This document shows positions 1 to 12,649 of a DNA stretch of 64,000 nucleotides, one piece after another. A program made the translations under genes and the position numbers. Under the pieces are notes generated by a model. That model did not search any database and had not been told where the DNA came from. It was given only the letters and a program-made list of their open reading frames with translations. Every line of letters starts with the position of its first letter. Position 1 is the first letter of the stretch. Source of the stretch: Kappaphycus alvarezii (Eukaryota > Rhodophyta > Florideophyceae > Gigartinales > Solieriaceae); NCBI GenBank assembly GCA_002205965.3, contig NADL03000523.1, positions 124,001-188,000 on the forward strand, read 5' to 3'.

Positions 1-469
1 TTTATCACTTTCAATTTCTGTAAGCAAAACGTATCCGGCCCAAAGCAGTTCGACCAACACGGAGGTGTAAGATGTGCCGAGTTCATATCGAATTGAGAGC
101 AACAATTACTCCTTCTGCTTACTTTAATCGACTGTTCCAGGCATGGCACGGTGGCAAAAACACGTCAGTCTTAGAAATAAGTGAAATTAGTCTTTCGTAA
201 CTGTTCATTTTCTTTGGATTTCACCATCTGATTATCCGCTCTGCTCAATTACTTCATAAATTATTCTGTACTTCTTATCACAAGAATCGAGAAACTTGGC
301 TATGATATCTTTCACATATCGAAGCCGAGAATAAATCTCCTACATTATCTCCGAGCATTTAATGACTATCTCACTGAAGAGCCACCGAAACCTTCGTCAC
401 CATCGTACGCTTCATGGAGGAACACAGAATTCAAGGCCGGGATAGCTGTCTTGCTCACTCTCTCTGATA

Positions 470-2600
470 ATCATGCCAAAGTAATGTGGTCTTTTATCTG
501 TAGATTCTTTGAGAAACATATGCCTCTCAACAAACACGCTGCAAGGAGTCGATTTTATACCGCTAAGACTAAATTTAGTGACAAAATAGTTTCTTTCCCT
601 GCATGAACCTGCCAGCTTGCCACCACTTTCAATTCAATCTCCATACACATCGAGGACAGAGAAATGGAAGATTGCTTCGATAGTTTAGCCCTGTCACAAG
701 ACGCTGGCCACATCGATGAAGAAAAGTCATTATTTTATTCCATTCGTAGTGGTCCATCCAAGACAAAAAGCCCCATACATAATGAAAATATGACACCTTG
801 TGCGCAACAGAGTACGCGGACGACCTTTGAAGAAATCATCTTAAATTCAAGCGAGACTACTCACCTGAAATATATATTCGCTGTAAAAATCACTTCTGTA
901 GCAGTCGTTGCTTCAAAAAACTCCAGTTGGCCAGTCAGCGCGGGCTTACTGGAAAAGGAGCAGAATGGGAGAAGGTATTTTGGTTTCCAGAGCTTCCCTT
1001 GAGAAAAGAGAGGATTCATACCTTGTTTGCTTGGTAAGCGTATCCAATCATCTATACAAAGACAAAACTTGTGATTCCAAAAATTACTTGATGCCGTGTA
1101 AATTCAATGCCGATTACCCCGTAGGTCAATAAAGTCATCCTATGGATCTCAAAATCCTTAATGAGAACATTGTTTCATTACAAAAAACCAGGACTTTCAT
1201 ATCCTAGTTGGTAGCTAGGTGATCCAATATGGCTGTTTCTCCCATGCAACACGTTATTGTACTGCGTTTGTTACGTTTCATGCCTCATGTAAATTTGAAA
1301 TACCTTATCCTTTTTCCAATTCAACTCTAAATATTGAAGCAGATTCTACAGCGCCAATCGAGGGCTCAGGCGATATTCTTAAATATCCACCGTACAGTGC
1401 CTGTTAAAGCGGGTGCTTAACGTTACTACGCCTCGTAAACGGCTGATCCCGGTATCCTCTATGGCTAAACGTGGCATATACTAATCTTCTAACTGCGATT
1501 GAGTCGCTCTCACCAAGTAGGATGATGGCTCAGCAGTTTCCGCTGGGACTCTTGAAAAGTTTAGTATACATTATATACATGACCAAGACCAGCATACTCT
1601 GCTGCCTCGGAAACTTCCTTGATTCTTCCAATTCAAAATTGGTATGAGAGGCTAGCTGACGTCAAGAAAGATTGCTAATCACGGTCCTGTAATTTGCGTT
1701 AAGTTCGACAATTAGGAGACTGCAGACGCATGCGGTGGATGCCACTTTGATAAATCTAATCATGCACCAATCCCGAAGTTGGGGGAGGAAAGCTACACAA
1801 AGCGAATTCAGCTATCTCAACCAGACATTATAGGACCCCTTGATCGCCATTCATTCAGCGGTCCGCGGTAATTCGTGTCTGCTTTCGATGAATACTCAAA
1901 ATCAGCAGTGGATTACCCTTTTGTTTACAAGTCGAAATTTCTGGAGTGTGCTATGATGTATAAAATCTTTGTGGAGAAAACTAATAGAGATTTCCTTGAA
2001 GATCCTCGCATGTAATAGTTTCTCGACACAGAATTTTCTGTCGAGAAAAATCATTCTGCTATATTCATTGCAGGTAAGCAATGGAAGAGAATAACTTTCC
2101 ATAAAATTCAAGAACTTCATGGGGGAACAATTTATTCATCATCAGCTCACTACTGCTGATAAAATGTAATGAAAGGAACAGTAGAGAGAATGAGCCGTAC
2201 TCTGCTCAATCTAATTCGACCGATGCTGTATTACAAGTCACTCCTGAATTATTGTCGGGCTAAAGCTCTTTTTGCCGTCGTATATGTACTTTTTCTAGGT
2301 ACTTTAATTTTCATACCGCTTTACAATACGCCCCTTCAATTCTTAATCGGATTCATTCCAAGTAATATTGCACTTGCGAGTGTTTGGAACAAAATATTGG
2401 TACGCTATGTCAGAGAAAAATCAAAAAAACTGGATACAGAGTCTCAGAAAGTTATTTTGATGGGTGTTTTTTCTCAAAAAAGGAGTTGTAAGCTCTGGGA
2501 TACAGTGACTGAAAAAATATTTGTATCACATGACGTCACTTGCGATGTATCTTTAAGTTATCTATAATATCAGGACATTAAAAATGTTGTCGAAGAATCT
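470..2600 (+). pseudogene. Decayed Ty1/copia element, gag to integrase
   Basis: Pieces of a Copia polyprotein appear in canonical order on the + strand, broken by stops and frameshifts. A gag (UBN2-like) block lies at about 470-700. A cysteine-rich zinc-knuckle relic lies near 870-930. A protease-region block containing ADSTAPIEGSGDI is at about 1,330-1,380. A gag-pre-integrase zinc block reads CGGC at 1,731-1,742, followed by a conserved KSNHAPIPK-like stretch. The integrase core (YFVSAFDEYSKSAV-like) lies from about 1,870. The integrase C-terminus is annotated separately. The order gag-PR-IN, with integrase before RT, is what defines Ty1/copia. No RT or LTR was recognised, so both ends are missing or too decayed. 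Family assignment is firm; boundaries are approximate. Confidence 0.8.
2169..2567 (+). pseudogene. Copia integrase C-terminal region
   Basis: The 132-residue open stretch carries the Copia block GTVERMSRTLLNLIRPML, then an FW-AEAL-like segment (YCRAKALFAVVYVL), and after a local frame disturbance the post-integrase block KKLDTESQKVILMG and KLWDTVTEKIFVSHDV. In functional Copia elements these form the end of the integrase core and the start of the linker to reverse transcriptase. The catalytic glutamate position is present (VERM). The region is part of the larger decayed element starting near 470. It is not a stand-alone gene: no start context is credible and the flanks are stop-rich. Confidence 0.82.
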
Positions 2601-5600
2601 CAACAGGATCATGACTCCTCTCCTGAAAGCGACCAGACTTCGAAAGATCAATCGATTTATTAGCAGTCGTAGATTCCTCGAAATGCGTACCAATCTTCTT
2701 CATATGAAGATGAAAACCCAGTTTTGTTTTACACAATCCTCACATTGCTAACATTGCCACTTTTCAATCATCTCGATTTGGAAAGAACCCTGGCCGCTGG
2801 TGCGTCAATAAAAGCAACGATGACATATTGCTCACTGCAGGGGCCGCTGAGGCTCTGGATATTCTGCATATCACGAGTAAGCTCCATCTGAAAACATTGA
2901 TTTTTGAGTTCTCAGAACTAAGAAAAAAGAAACATTTATAAGATAGAATGGAGCATTCTAGCTTGCTTCGCGGGAGCCGGGGATGTATTTCATCCTTGGC
3001 GGATGCCTACTCTGTGTGAAACCAGACGTTCGTGTCAAAGGGTCCTTGTCGCGAAGGGCTTCAATAATTCTCAGATCTCGTGTACAATAAAGTATATGCT
3101 TCTTTCATGTCTACTTATGGTCTATGTTTTCCTTTACTTGGAAAACTTCTTCGGCTTTGATTGAGACCAAATGGGAGCTGCCACTGACTTTGTGATTCGA
3201 GAATTGGAACACGAAATATTCCCGGAAGTTTCATCTTTATTTTGCCACTCAAGAAGATCTGTCCTCTTTCACAGGCTTTACAAGGCCTTTTGCGGTCTAA
3301 AACAGATTTCCCGCTGATCCTAAGCCAAAACTCATGAATATTTACCAATAAAGCTGCATTATACGTGCAGTTCACAGAAAAGTTCTCTTTTTGGCTCCAG
3401 GAATGGCCTTCTACTCTCTATAAGGTTTTTTAACGCGCATAAAATCTTGATAACATGAAGTTATCGAAATGATCTGGAAAACATCGGAAAGAGTTGAAAC
3501 CCCGGTTCAGGACGAAAGAACTCGGCTCCCTTCGAAGAATTCTTTGAAGTTCAAGCTTATCATCTCTGTTTCAAAAAGTAAATTACACCTGTCTTAAGCG
3601 TTGAATGCTGAGAAGATACTTGATAAACTCAAAATGACAGACTTCAAGTCCGTCGAAACTCCTTGGATCTCATAGGTAAAAGCACTCTAAATGGAGATAA
3701 CAGTGAGTTTCCGTCATCGACACCGCTTCATTAATTAATTGTAATACCCATGTTTCTTACCTTACGTACTTGCTCTCTGTTGACTTTGCAGTTAAAAAGC
3801 TTTAACATCTCTGTAAAAAGCCTCCCTTAGCCACTATAAAGAAGTCGAGCGAGCCTACCGCTATCTTAAAGAAGCTTTCAGCCTTGGTAATAGCTAGAAA
3901 CCCTCTTGCTTTCCATCAATAGTCGATTACAGCGATTTAGATTGAGCTGACTACCGGTTAACTCGCAAATAAACCTAACGCTTTCTCTTTATCATGTCTG
4001 GAGGGCCGATTTCATGCTCTTCCAAGAAAAAAAGATGGTCAGTTCTGGATTCATGTGAATTTTAGTATATTTTGCTTTGCATTGCTTCTGAAGAGGTTAT
4101 ATGGTTGCCCAATTCCATTTGTGAGATATGTGGTGCAAATAGCACGTCTCCGATTTCGATCCTGGTTGGCAGCTCCGGATCGATCAGCTCTGCCCAATAT
4201 CAATACATCCGCAATTGGTACATGAACATTGAAACTCGCTATCACTTGGCTCGAGAATACTTAACTGCAAAGTACATTGAGATATATCTTTTCCGAACGG
4301 ATTAGCAAGTATCTGAAGTTTTGGCGAAGCTCCCGCTTTGAGTCAGTTTTAAAAAAGATTCGGAGTGATTTTGACATCGTTCTCCCTACCTTTCCTATTT
4401 GGCATTGCATTTTTCAGGTGTGCAGGGCGCTATTATCGTCAGTTCTAGTTTGAGGGGGCGGTTTCATTTTTAAGATATTTTTTTGAAACACTCTGTTCCT
4501 TTTCCATGAACGAGTGCCGACCATCCAGCAGAGGGATACATAACTTGCTCCAAGTGTGCAAAAAATGAAAGAATGGTACTGCTTCTTATTTCTCCATGTG
4601 TCCTGCATACATGGTCGCAGAGAGTGCATTCAATTGGTAAAATAATAGCTTATGAATTTGGTACAAATCAGACCTTCGATTAATCGGTATCGATTTACAG
4701 TAACTGTAAATCTGCTCGATCTCCGACGATTATGCGTTTTTGACTGCCTAACTTGGGGATGTAAGCCATTTTCTCTTACATTTTGGGGAATTAAGGTGTA
4801 ATGAAAGTCTTTTTGGCTCATTCGATCACATATTGGCGATAAATTTAAAAATCGTTCGTGGCCAGTAACTAGCCACCTATGTAATATCAAAGCTACAGTA
4901 CCACGTATTAGTTCTACTTTATTCCACAGAACAGTAGAAAATGTATTTATACAGTGAAATATTGGGTACAGAAAATCAGGATGAACAAAAAATCCTGAAG
5001 CACGTCCCTTTTGGACACCAATAACTGTTTGCAGGTTTTTAAGTTCAATCCAAAATATCGATAGATACAAAGTTATATATAGGCTTTCAAACGAAGGCGT
5101 AACATTGAAACCAGTAGCCTGTCAGGAGTCAAAGAACCAGAGATATGAAGTCAAATAGAGGCAGGCTGAAAGCGGAATATTAATTTATTGAAATCAAGTA
5201 AGGAAGATTTTTTAAAAATAATTTTCGAAACAATGGAAATAGAAATTAGCCTCCTAGCAAGAATAAAACTCGCTGCTTTGCCGCACAGTCCTAAACTATT
5301 GCTAAATATTGAACGAAAGCATATTTTAGGAAGTATTAACCACTTTAAAGACTGAGAACTTAGATTAACGATAAATGGGCCACTTTATATGACTTCGAAA
5401 GGACTCTTGTCTATGATTAAATGGACTAATCGAATTTGTAAGCTGCATCAACATGATAAGAAAACACACTTTTGTATGGCTGGTACATTTCAAAAGTATC
5501 AATAATTGGTACTAGCGTCGTTTACAGTGTCTCAGATATAAAGAAAAGCCGAAAGCAACTGCGGAGCCAGCAGCGCGGAAGCCCAGCGTTTTGTTCATTT

Positions 5601-8600
5601 TATTGAGGTCAGGGATAAAAGGAAGGGACAAAAACTTACACACGTGAATGTTTGTCTTTGACGTCTCCAAAAACAGCTTGCGTTTACGTCGGTACTACTT
5701 GGTAGGTAGTTTTATGCGCTGCATTACCGTAGCCGCTCTATTGGGAAAGGCCGAGCACTCATTAGATAAACACTTCCTATTGATCAGACATTATCTGCTA
5801 CTTTCAAGCCCTCTTAATGCACTGATCAACGCTGCCTTACGTACGGCCTTGTATCGCTACGATCCCTAGAGCCTTCTAAACTACCTCATTTCCCGCATTA
5901 TTTTCTACGCATGCGTCAAATTTTTCAAATGCGGATATGCAGTTTTTTATTTAGGTAGGTCACAGAGGGGACCAGTAACCCTTTTCTGATTTTTCTACTT
6001 CTTATTCACGTCTCAACTGACACCCGTTCCCAGATCCTTTAAGAGTAAAAGAGGAAAGGTCACTAAGGTCCGGGAAAAAATATGAGATATGAACTAATGC
6101 TGTTACATCCATCTTAAAAACTTAATCAGAGAGAGAAAGCCGTTGCGTAGATGTTCCTGTGCCAATTTGAGTGTTCAGAGAGGATATAGGGGGCGCTGGA
6201 CCGTCTGGATCAAATATTGAAGTCAGAATGGAGTTTTTTACAGCGATTGCAGATTTTTAAGAGCAACTGGATGTATAGAATCGGTATTGCGCTCGGTGAG
6301 CACTTTGAGCAATTGAAATATGAAATTTCGAAGAGACTTTTTATTTATATATTGACTAACCCTAGCAATTCAAAAATATTTTTGGGAAATGCACTATCTG
6401 TTTACTAACTGACAGATGTACAATCAGGCCAGCTCTACTTCCGCAGCCTCAGCTGACTACGCTCAGTCACAGAATATAATGCGGTTCGATATGAGAAAAG
6501 GCACTAAAATATGGGCAACTATTCTCAGCTCTTTACTTTTCCGTTTAGATTCCACGCAATTTACGATATTTGGACAAAGAAAGTATAGGATCATGCGATG
6601 GTAGGCTGCAGAGATAATAACCAGAAAAGCATCCGTTAAGAATCTGACGCGCTTCCAACCTGTGCACGCAGAAAACGAAGCGAGAAATGAGGAGAGGTAG
6701 TTCCCGTTGAGGATTGGTTACAGCCACGAGTACCAGCGAACGTAGAAAGACTTCGGAAGGAAGTAAAGCAATCGGCTCCAAAGACGCCGATTACACCCAA
6801 TTGCTGAGTAAAATTTGTAAGTGAATTCCAAATCGCTGCAGAAATTACTTATTCCAGGTTAATTCTTGAAATCACAATTTCTAGATTTTTAAGTTGTCGC
6901 AGTGATCTTCTTTATGCATTACTGGAAGCCGTTGCCGCCATTATGGAAGCTCCGGGCCGTTAAGGGCCGATAAATACTGCATTACTTGTTTTCCGTACTG
7001 CCCTTCTTCTTGGGGACACAGCACTTTATTGTTATATGTATTGCAAGTAAACTGGCTGAAACTCCCCGCCGTTTGCTCAGTTGTCCCCTCTGTCATCCGT
7101 CATTCGTTCCGTCAGTACCTTCCATTCGCCCTTCCTTTCGCGCAAAACTTTCGCTCCCTTCTTTCTATACACTACTGACACGAAGCAAAACGACTAGTTG
7201 ATTGTACCACACGTGTTTCGTGTGTGCGTTGTTCGAAATAACGCGAAATTTTATGATAGAAAAGGTCACGTTTAGTCCCATAATAGTACCATATTACACC
7301 ATTAAGGGAAAAAATTACCACTAGACAGCCAAACCTACCTACAAGCCCCACCTACCTGCATTTCTAATAATTTAAACAAAATGTTTTGAGATAGAAACGG
7401 GAAATGTGGGCTGTTTTAATACGTGAAAGATATAGAAGGTTGTGGCCCAGACGATCCTATGCGGTAGATAAAAACGAAGATCAACGAAAATTTTATATTA
7501 CAGCAGTTGGCGTTTGTGAATAGAAATTAACATTTGATGACGCTAGTTTCAGTGAAAATTCCAGAAGGGACATTGTCTCAATATACTCTTGCCATTTGAT
7601 CAGGATTTTCATTTTCCATATCAAATTACATTCTTTTTTACTTATTAATTGCATATGGATAGGGACTTTTTGAGTTCAAAACAATCAAACTGCTTCAAAA
7701 TGGCGCTTAAAATGTTGCTGCTAGTTTCAGAGCTGCCGCAAACTCAGAAACATACTAAGGAAAATTAGCTCCACTTTCCCCTCAAACATGTGTTAAACTT
7801 TTTTATATCGCTACAAAAAATCACAGCGGATGGTCCAATATTCAAACGAAAGCGATCCGGAGCACAAACTGCTTAGATATGCTTATCGCCTTCCAGGATT
7901 TTTTCTTTCCATTGAAAAACCAGACATTCAGCAGACCAGCTAATATCTCAGCTTGGCCTATCATCTGGGGCATTTGAGGCAATGGATCGAGGCTGTAGTC
8001 TGCAAAAATATAATTGAATATTCTGGTGCAGCCCAGTTCGTTTAAAGATGATCAACAAGAACCCTATGAGGATTCAAGGCTACCATCGTGTGAAATATGC
8101 CGATGATGCGTCTGATGAGGTCCTAATGATGGTGTGAACTATTGTCCCCAAAGTAAGACTTGAAATTCCCCTGGTAGTTTTCAAGAAAAGGATATGTTCC
8201 TTTCATGTTGCGTAAAACCCGATGACATCTCGGAAGTATTCTATCGATCAGGAAGAAAAGGTTGTATTGAAATATTAATCATTCTTCATGCCTTTCAGAG
8301 GCCTATAATATGAAGAATCTACACCTTGGCCTACAAGCAGTACTGCATATAGGTATTTTCTCCGATTCGTTTTTTTACGGAGAAGTCAAGCAATAATGTC
8401 TAGTGTTCGTACCATCGCATGAAGTTTGCCCACGAAGTTTGCCCGCTAGCACTAAAAAGTTATTCAGACTACGAACATTTTTATGATTAGAAAAGTTAAA
8501 TATTTCAAAAAATATAGACTACACGATTTCAAATATTTATTTAATTAGGATGGTTTGTGGATTTAAGATGTAAAACTGCTAAATCAGGAGTTTAATACAC

Positions 8601-10788
8601 AACATGACCAAAACGGGATACAAATACGCTAGTAGAAAAAATCCTGGCATTAACTTTTCTGGATTTAAGCAAGCAGGAGGACCGCCAGCTGGAACCCAGT
8701 CGAAAGACAACTTATAGATATATACCGATCACAATTGATGATATTCTGAGTAGAAAGCTATCCTAAATCTCCAGGCTGACACTTTCTTCAGTCGGGACTA
8801 GGTATTTTCTCAATGACCGAAAAATTTTAGTAGTTTTTAAGCATATGCTAGCTGCATCATTATTAAAAATGGCGATGCCTCAGTTCGGCGATTTTTTTGG
8901 GGGGTTCTGCGCTACAAAGTATAGGTACAGACCTGAAAAAGTTGACCCAAACATATAATAAATTTTATATGAAGGCGCATGTTAACCGTTTCTACGAAGA
9001 ACAGACCACATTTGCACTTTAAGCAGATGTGTGCATCGATAATTCTCGGTTTTTTCCGATTCGTTGAATCGAAAGATTTGAAAACAAGTGTATCGTTGTT
9101 CTAGAATAGTCCTGAATTTTTCGAATTTGCTTAAACAGCGATGGTTGGCATTTTTGTTCATATTCCATCTTCCTACAAAATTATTTATTCTAAACCTTTT
9201 CGCATGCACGCTTATTTAAAAAAACCCAAGTCCGTAACCACAATAATAGTTTTCAAATAGTGACATTTACTGCAATTGTAGTGGCTCTCGGTGCGCAAAC
9301 TTCTTTTTCTCGACTTATTGAAGTGAACCACTCAAAACATTAAGTCTTGAAATCCCCGTTCGGTAGACTGTAAAAGTTTCGATAGTAATCGCAAAGACAA
9401 CAGATATTATTTCCATAGATATAAACAGAGTATGATATGACTATACTAAGTATATATTGAAAAAGAAATAATGTCTTTGAATAAACTATAGTTCCTATAA
9501 TGAAGCGTATTATTAATGATTAGCACTTCGCACGGTGTTTCAAATGGAAACAATGAGTCTATTTATGCTTAGTGAGGCCGTATGAGCGATTTCACGTTAA
9601 ATTTTAGATGTTTAGAGTAATTTTTCAAACTACTAGATACCAAGTAAGCCACGTAGTCCTGATTCATATTAGTCGCTCATAGTTTGATTATGTTCTATTC
9701 TTTTAAGTCTTTCTTCATAATTTATTACCTTTTACAAAGATTAAAATAAAATTTAACAACTGCATTGCACTTGTAGTGGCGTACTGTACATTTAAGATGT
9801 ATCAGAATACGGTTTGGAGCAAACTGCTTATGGCTTACAATTGTTTTGGAGATTATTTACCGTAGATCTATAATCTATATGCACATCATACTGTTTATGG
9901 TCATGTCTAGCGATTTTTGTTCTATTGGCCTCCAGACGTTATGATAAAACTTTTCATATGCCCAAATCCGAACAAAAATCCAGGTGACAGATCAATATGA
10001 CATTTTGAGGCCGAAATGTTTTTGCCAACGAATAAATCTGAATAGTTGGCAGCTGATCATTTTTTGGAGTCCTAGTGCATTGCACGAAATGGAAACTGTA
10101 CATTAGTTTATACTCAGTTCCATCTATTCCACTTGTTGTCTCCCTGCGTGACAGAGACAATAGTTGTCACCGCCATTTTGATATCGCCCTGCTTTGGTGT
10201 AATAAAATCAGTTTCGTGGTTACTCCATTCATCTCACGCCAACTGCTGTCCGCTATCATGAAATTGCGGCTTTAAATTTTTGATGGCTAGTTATTCGTAT
10301 TTCCGCTAGTAGACGATTAACTCAGTTGGGTGAAAGCTTGGCCCGGCTTAAGAAGCTGTCGACTTCGCGAAGCGGAACTGCAGGAGGTATTTTCGTTCCA
10401 ATCAATTTATACTGATTTATTTTGAGTCTATATGGGTATGTATAAGGGTAAAGATAGAATGAACCATCGAAACTACGTACGTCATTATTTTTGAACTAAT
10501 TACGTGATCTGAAAGGAGCTTTGATCGCTTTTGGCTTCATCAACCTCATTGACAGCTAGAATTGAAGCCCTTTGCGCCAAAAATAAGTGCCATCTTACCA
10601 TCTAATCGTTCAACTGGAACCCATGCGCTCAAGCCAAATGAGAAAGACCGTAATAAACATTCGTAACGGCTTCTGAGGGCGACTTATCTCTTACATTGCT
10701 GAGCTCTGTGGATATATACCAGTTGCAAAATGATGAAAGACCGTTCCTTTATCATGACTTCAGAACAGTAACAATCTGCCAGGTCATT
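2601..10788. other. AT-rich stretch with no identifiable gene
   Basis: Only short, mutually overlapping open frames on both strands are present. None shows a domain I recognise, and none is flanked by a convincing intron or promoter architecture. A pyrimidine-rich block at about 7,060-7,190 is open on the + strand but looks compositional. A short KKDG-like string near 4,030 hinted at reverse transcriptase but its flanks do not align. Probably old repeat debris. Confidence 0.5.
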
Positions 10789-11052
10789 CTATGAATCGTT
10801 CGCGAGGTACTGCACCTCTTCCTTGATGAGTTGAATCTTCTCCAGGTCCATCGTCATCATCATCTGCCCAATCGGATTTTTTACTACTTTTATCATTATT
10901 AATGTCGGCAACAACATTTTTTTGAGTGTCAGTCTCATTCTGTGTGAGGAGCTAAACGGTGGACTTATGATTTTGCAGTTTTCCATCATTCTTAGAGTAT
11001 TATTCGAGGTGCGCCGATTCGTTACGATCTTTGGAGCTGCCATTCTCATCAT
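10789..11052 (-). pseudogene. Possible Copia integrase-RT linker relic
   Basis: In another frame of the minus strand this segment encodes an acidic stretch (KSSKKSDWADDDDDGPGED) followed by a GRGAVPRERF-like tail. This resembles the low-complexity acidic linker that separates integrase from reverse transcriptase in Copia polyproteins. The open frame itself is methionine- and lysine-rich and probably not the original frame. It lies just downstream (minus orientation) of a Copia-type LTR repeat, so it would belong to a different, more decayed insertion. Weak call. Confidence 0.25.
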
Positions 11053-11629
11053 GGTACCGTGGAAACTAATTCATTGAAGAGCCTGCACTATCAGATCTTC
11101 GACGTCCAGGCAGACTACTTCAGTCAATGAACAATAAAATCTAGATAAGAACTTTACTACAAGAAAAATTTCAGGAGGGGATTGAACGGCAATATAAATT
11201 AGGCATCCAATAAGTTCCCTGTATGCGTAGCTTGTCCCCACTGTCTGATTTTCTTTCGGTTATACTGTATGTATTCGTATTCATCGGAATCTTTTTTGGG
11301 TTTGATTTTTTCATGTCGAACTTAGCAATTATGTTATGAATATATTGCAATTGATGAATGGCTACCTTTCCAAGCTACCGGTCTCTCTCAATGCAAACTC
11401 CCAAAACTTTTTGCAGCTTCGAGGTCTAATATATCTAAATGGTCTGCAAGCATAGTCATAAATCTCTTACATGCATCCAAGCTTCAAGCAGTAATTAGAA
11501 AATCATGATTGTACTTCAAAATAATTGGGATACGTAGATCCAAAAAATATTTAGTTCCAACTTGAATAACTAAATAAATGTCACAATTGGACTTATAATG
11601 AATGATGAATAGAAAACAAAATTTAATGA

Positions 11630-11990
11630 TAGCTGATCGAGGGGAATATTTCGGTGGCCCTAGGATATAAAAAAAGTATTGCTAATAACCTAGGACTATT
11701 CATATTCTACACCAGGCTGAGCCTGCTACAAAAATCAGGTAAGCCGTAAAATAATATTGGTAGACATGATTCAGGCTCAGCAATAGTTATTGCAGTATTT
11801 TCCAAGTAATCACTCATCCAGATAATAGTTTTTTGGCAGCATAAATGCAATATTTATAGCCTGTATAATATAAAAACACAACTGTAGGATATAAAAATTA
11901 TTTTACACTGAGCTAAGCATAAAATAAGTCTAGTGTAGAATAGATAAAATTATTCCTTGATGATTCCCAATAAATATCAAATGTGGACAT
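11630..11990 (-). repeat. Copia-type LTR repeat, copy 1 of 3
   Basis: This segment matches 24,720-25,075 and 28,290-28,760 in the same orientation. Shared landmarks are a TGATAGCTGAT/TTGATAGATGG start block, a CAGGTGA-ATAAT core and a TGAAAATAGATAAAATTA block near the right end. Copies 1 and 2 also share the adjoining sequence to the right, up to about 12,090, whereas copy 3 does not. This is expected if copies 1 and 2 are 3' LTRs with the end of the internal region attached, and copy 3 is a 5' LTR. Homology was aligned by eye; ends are approximate. Confidence 0.6.
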
Positions 11991-12265
11991 CAATAAAAAA
12001 ATATTGCTCCAAAATGCAGCATCACTGCAGGACACCGGGATGGTGATTAAAATATTTGGTCAATTTTCACACGTACACAACAATAAAGAAAGTGCAATCC
12101 ATTTAGAGCCAGTATGAAAAAATGGGTGTACTGTAGACTGTGTAAAACTTAGATACTCTATAATCCCACGCTACTTGATTCCAAACGCTCGCAAGGCCTG
12201 TTTCTTGAACCATAAATGCTTTTTTATTAGTCTCCAATACTTTCTATACTAAGCCGAGCAGTCAA

Positions 12266-12649
12266 ATTCCTTTTAAAGCTGTTTCGTCATCTCTGTTAGT
12301 TCCAGATAAACTTGTTCGTATACGTCCTCGTTGAGAAAAGCAGTCCTTAAATCGACTCCTTCAACTTCTGAATTATTTTGTGAGAGACAAACGCCGGTAA
12401 GAATCGTACTTCACAAAACTTTCTAATTGGAGAAAATACCTCAGAGTAGTCGACACCCCGCACTTGAGTAACAAATCCGGCCACAAATCGAGCCTTATGT
12501 TGAAAAATTTTCCGGTCTTCGTCTGTCTTGATAAGAAATATCCATTTTCCTTTTATATGCTTCTTCCCATTTAGAAGATTACCGTCATTAAAACCTTTAA
12601 GGTCCTGTTTTAGCAGAAAGTCTCCGTAAGAGTGATATCCGAAGCCCAT
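12266..12649 (-). pseudogene. Copia reverse transcriptase fragment, frameshifted
   Basis: The minus strand encodes the N-terminal RVT_2 block of a Copia RT: a KKHIKGKWIFLIKTDED stretch, then KARFVAGFVTQVRGVDYSEVF, matching the family signature W-(x)-K-(x)-KARLVA-G-Q--G-DY-E-F. In a second frame just downstream the catalytic-motif region follows as DLRTAFLNEDVYEQVYLE, equivalent to the D-KTAFL-G-L-E-(I/V)YM block with the first catalytic aspartate. A frameshift therefore separates the two halves near 12,355. The YVDD box, RNase H and everything upstream are absent. It sits between LTR copy 1 and the long LTR unit A, all in minus orientation. Confidence 0.85.

Noticed and set aside
3115..3375. 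Minus-strand CKACERG motif suggesting a Copia pre-integrase zinc block
   Set aside because: The CX2C string is isolated. The expected upstream histidines and downstream integrase residues are not there.
4030..4400. KKDG-like string suggesting a Ty3/gypsy RT
   Set aside because: Only a handful of residues fit. The following residues do not align with RT blocks in any frame.
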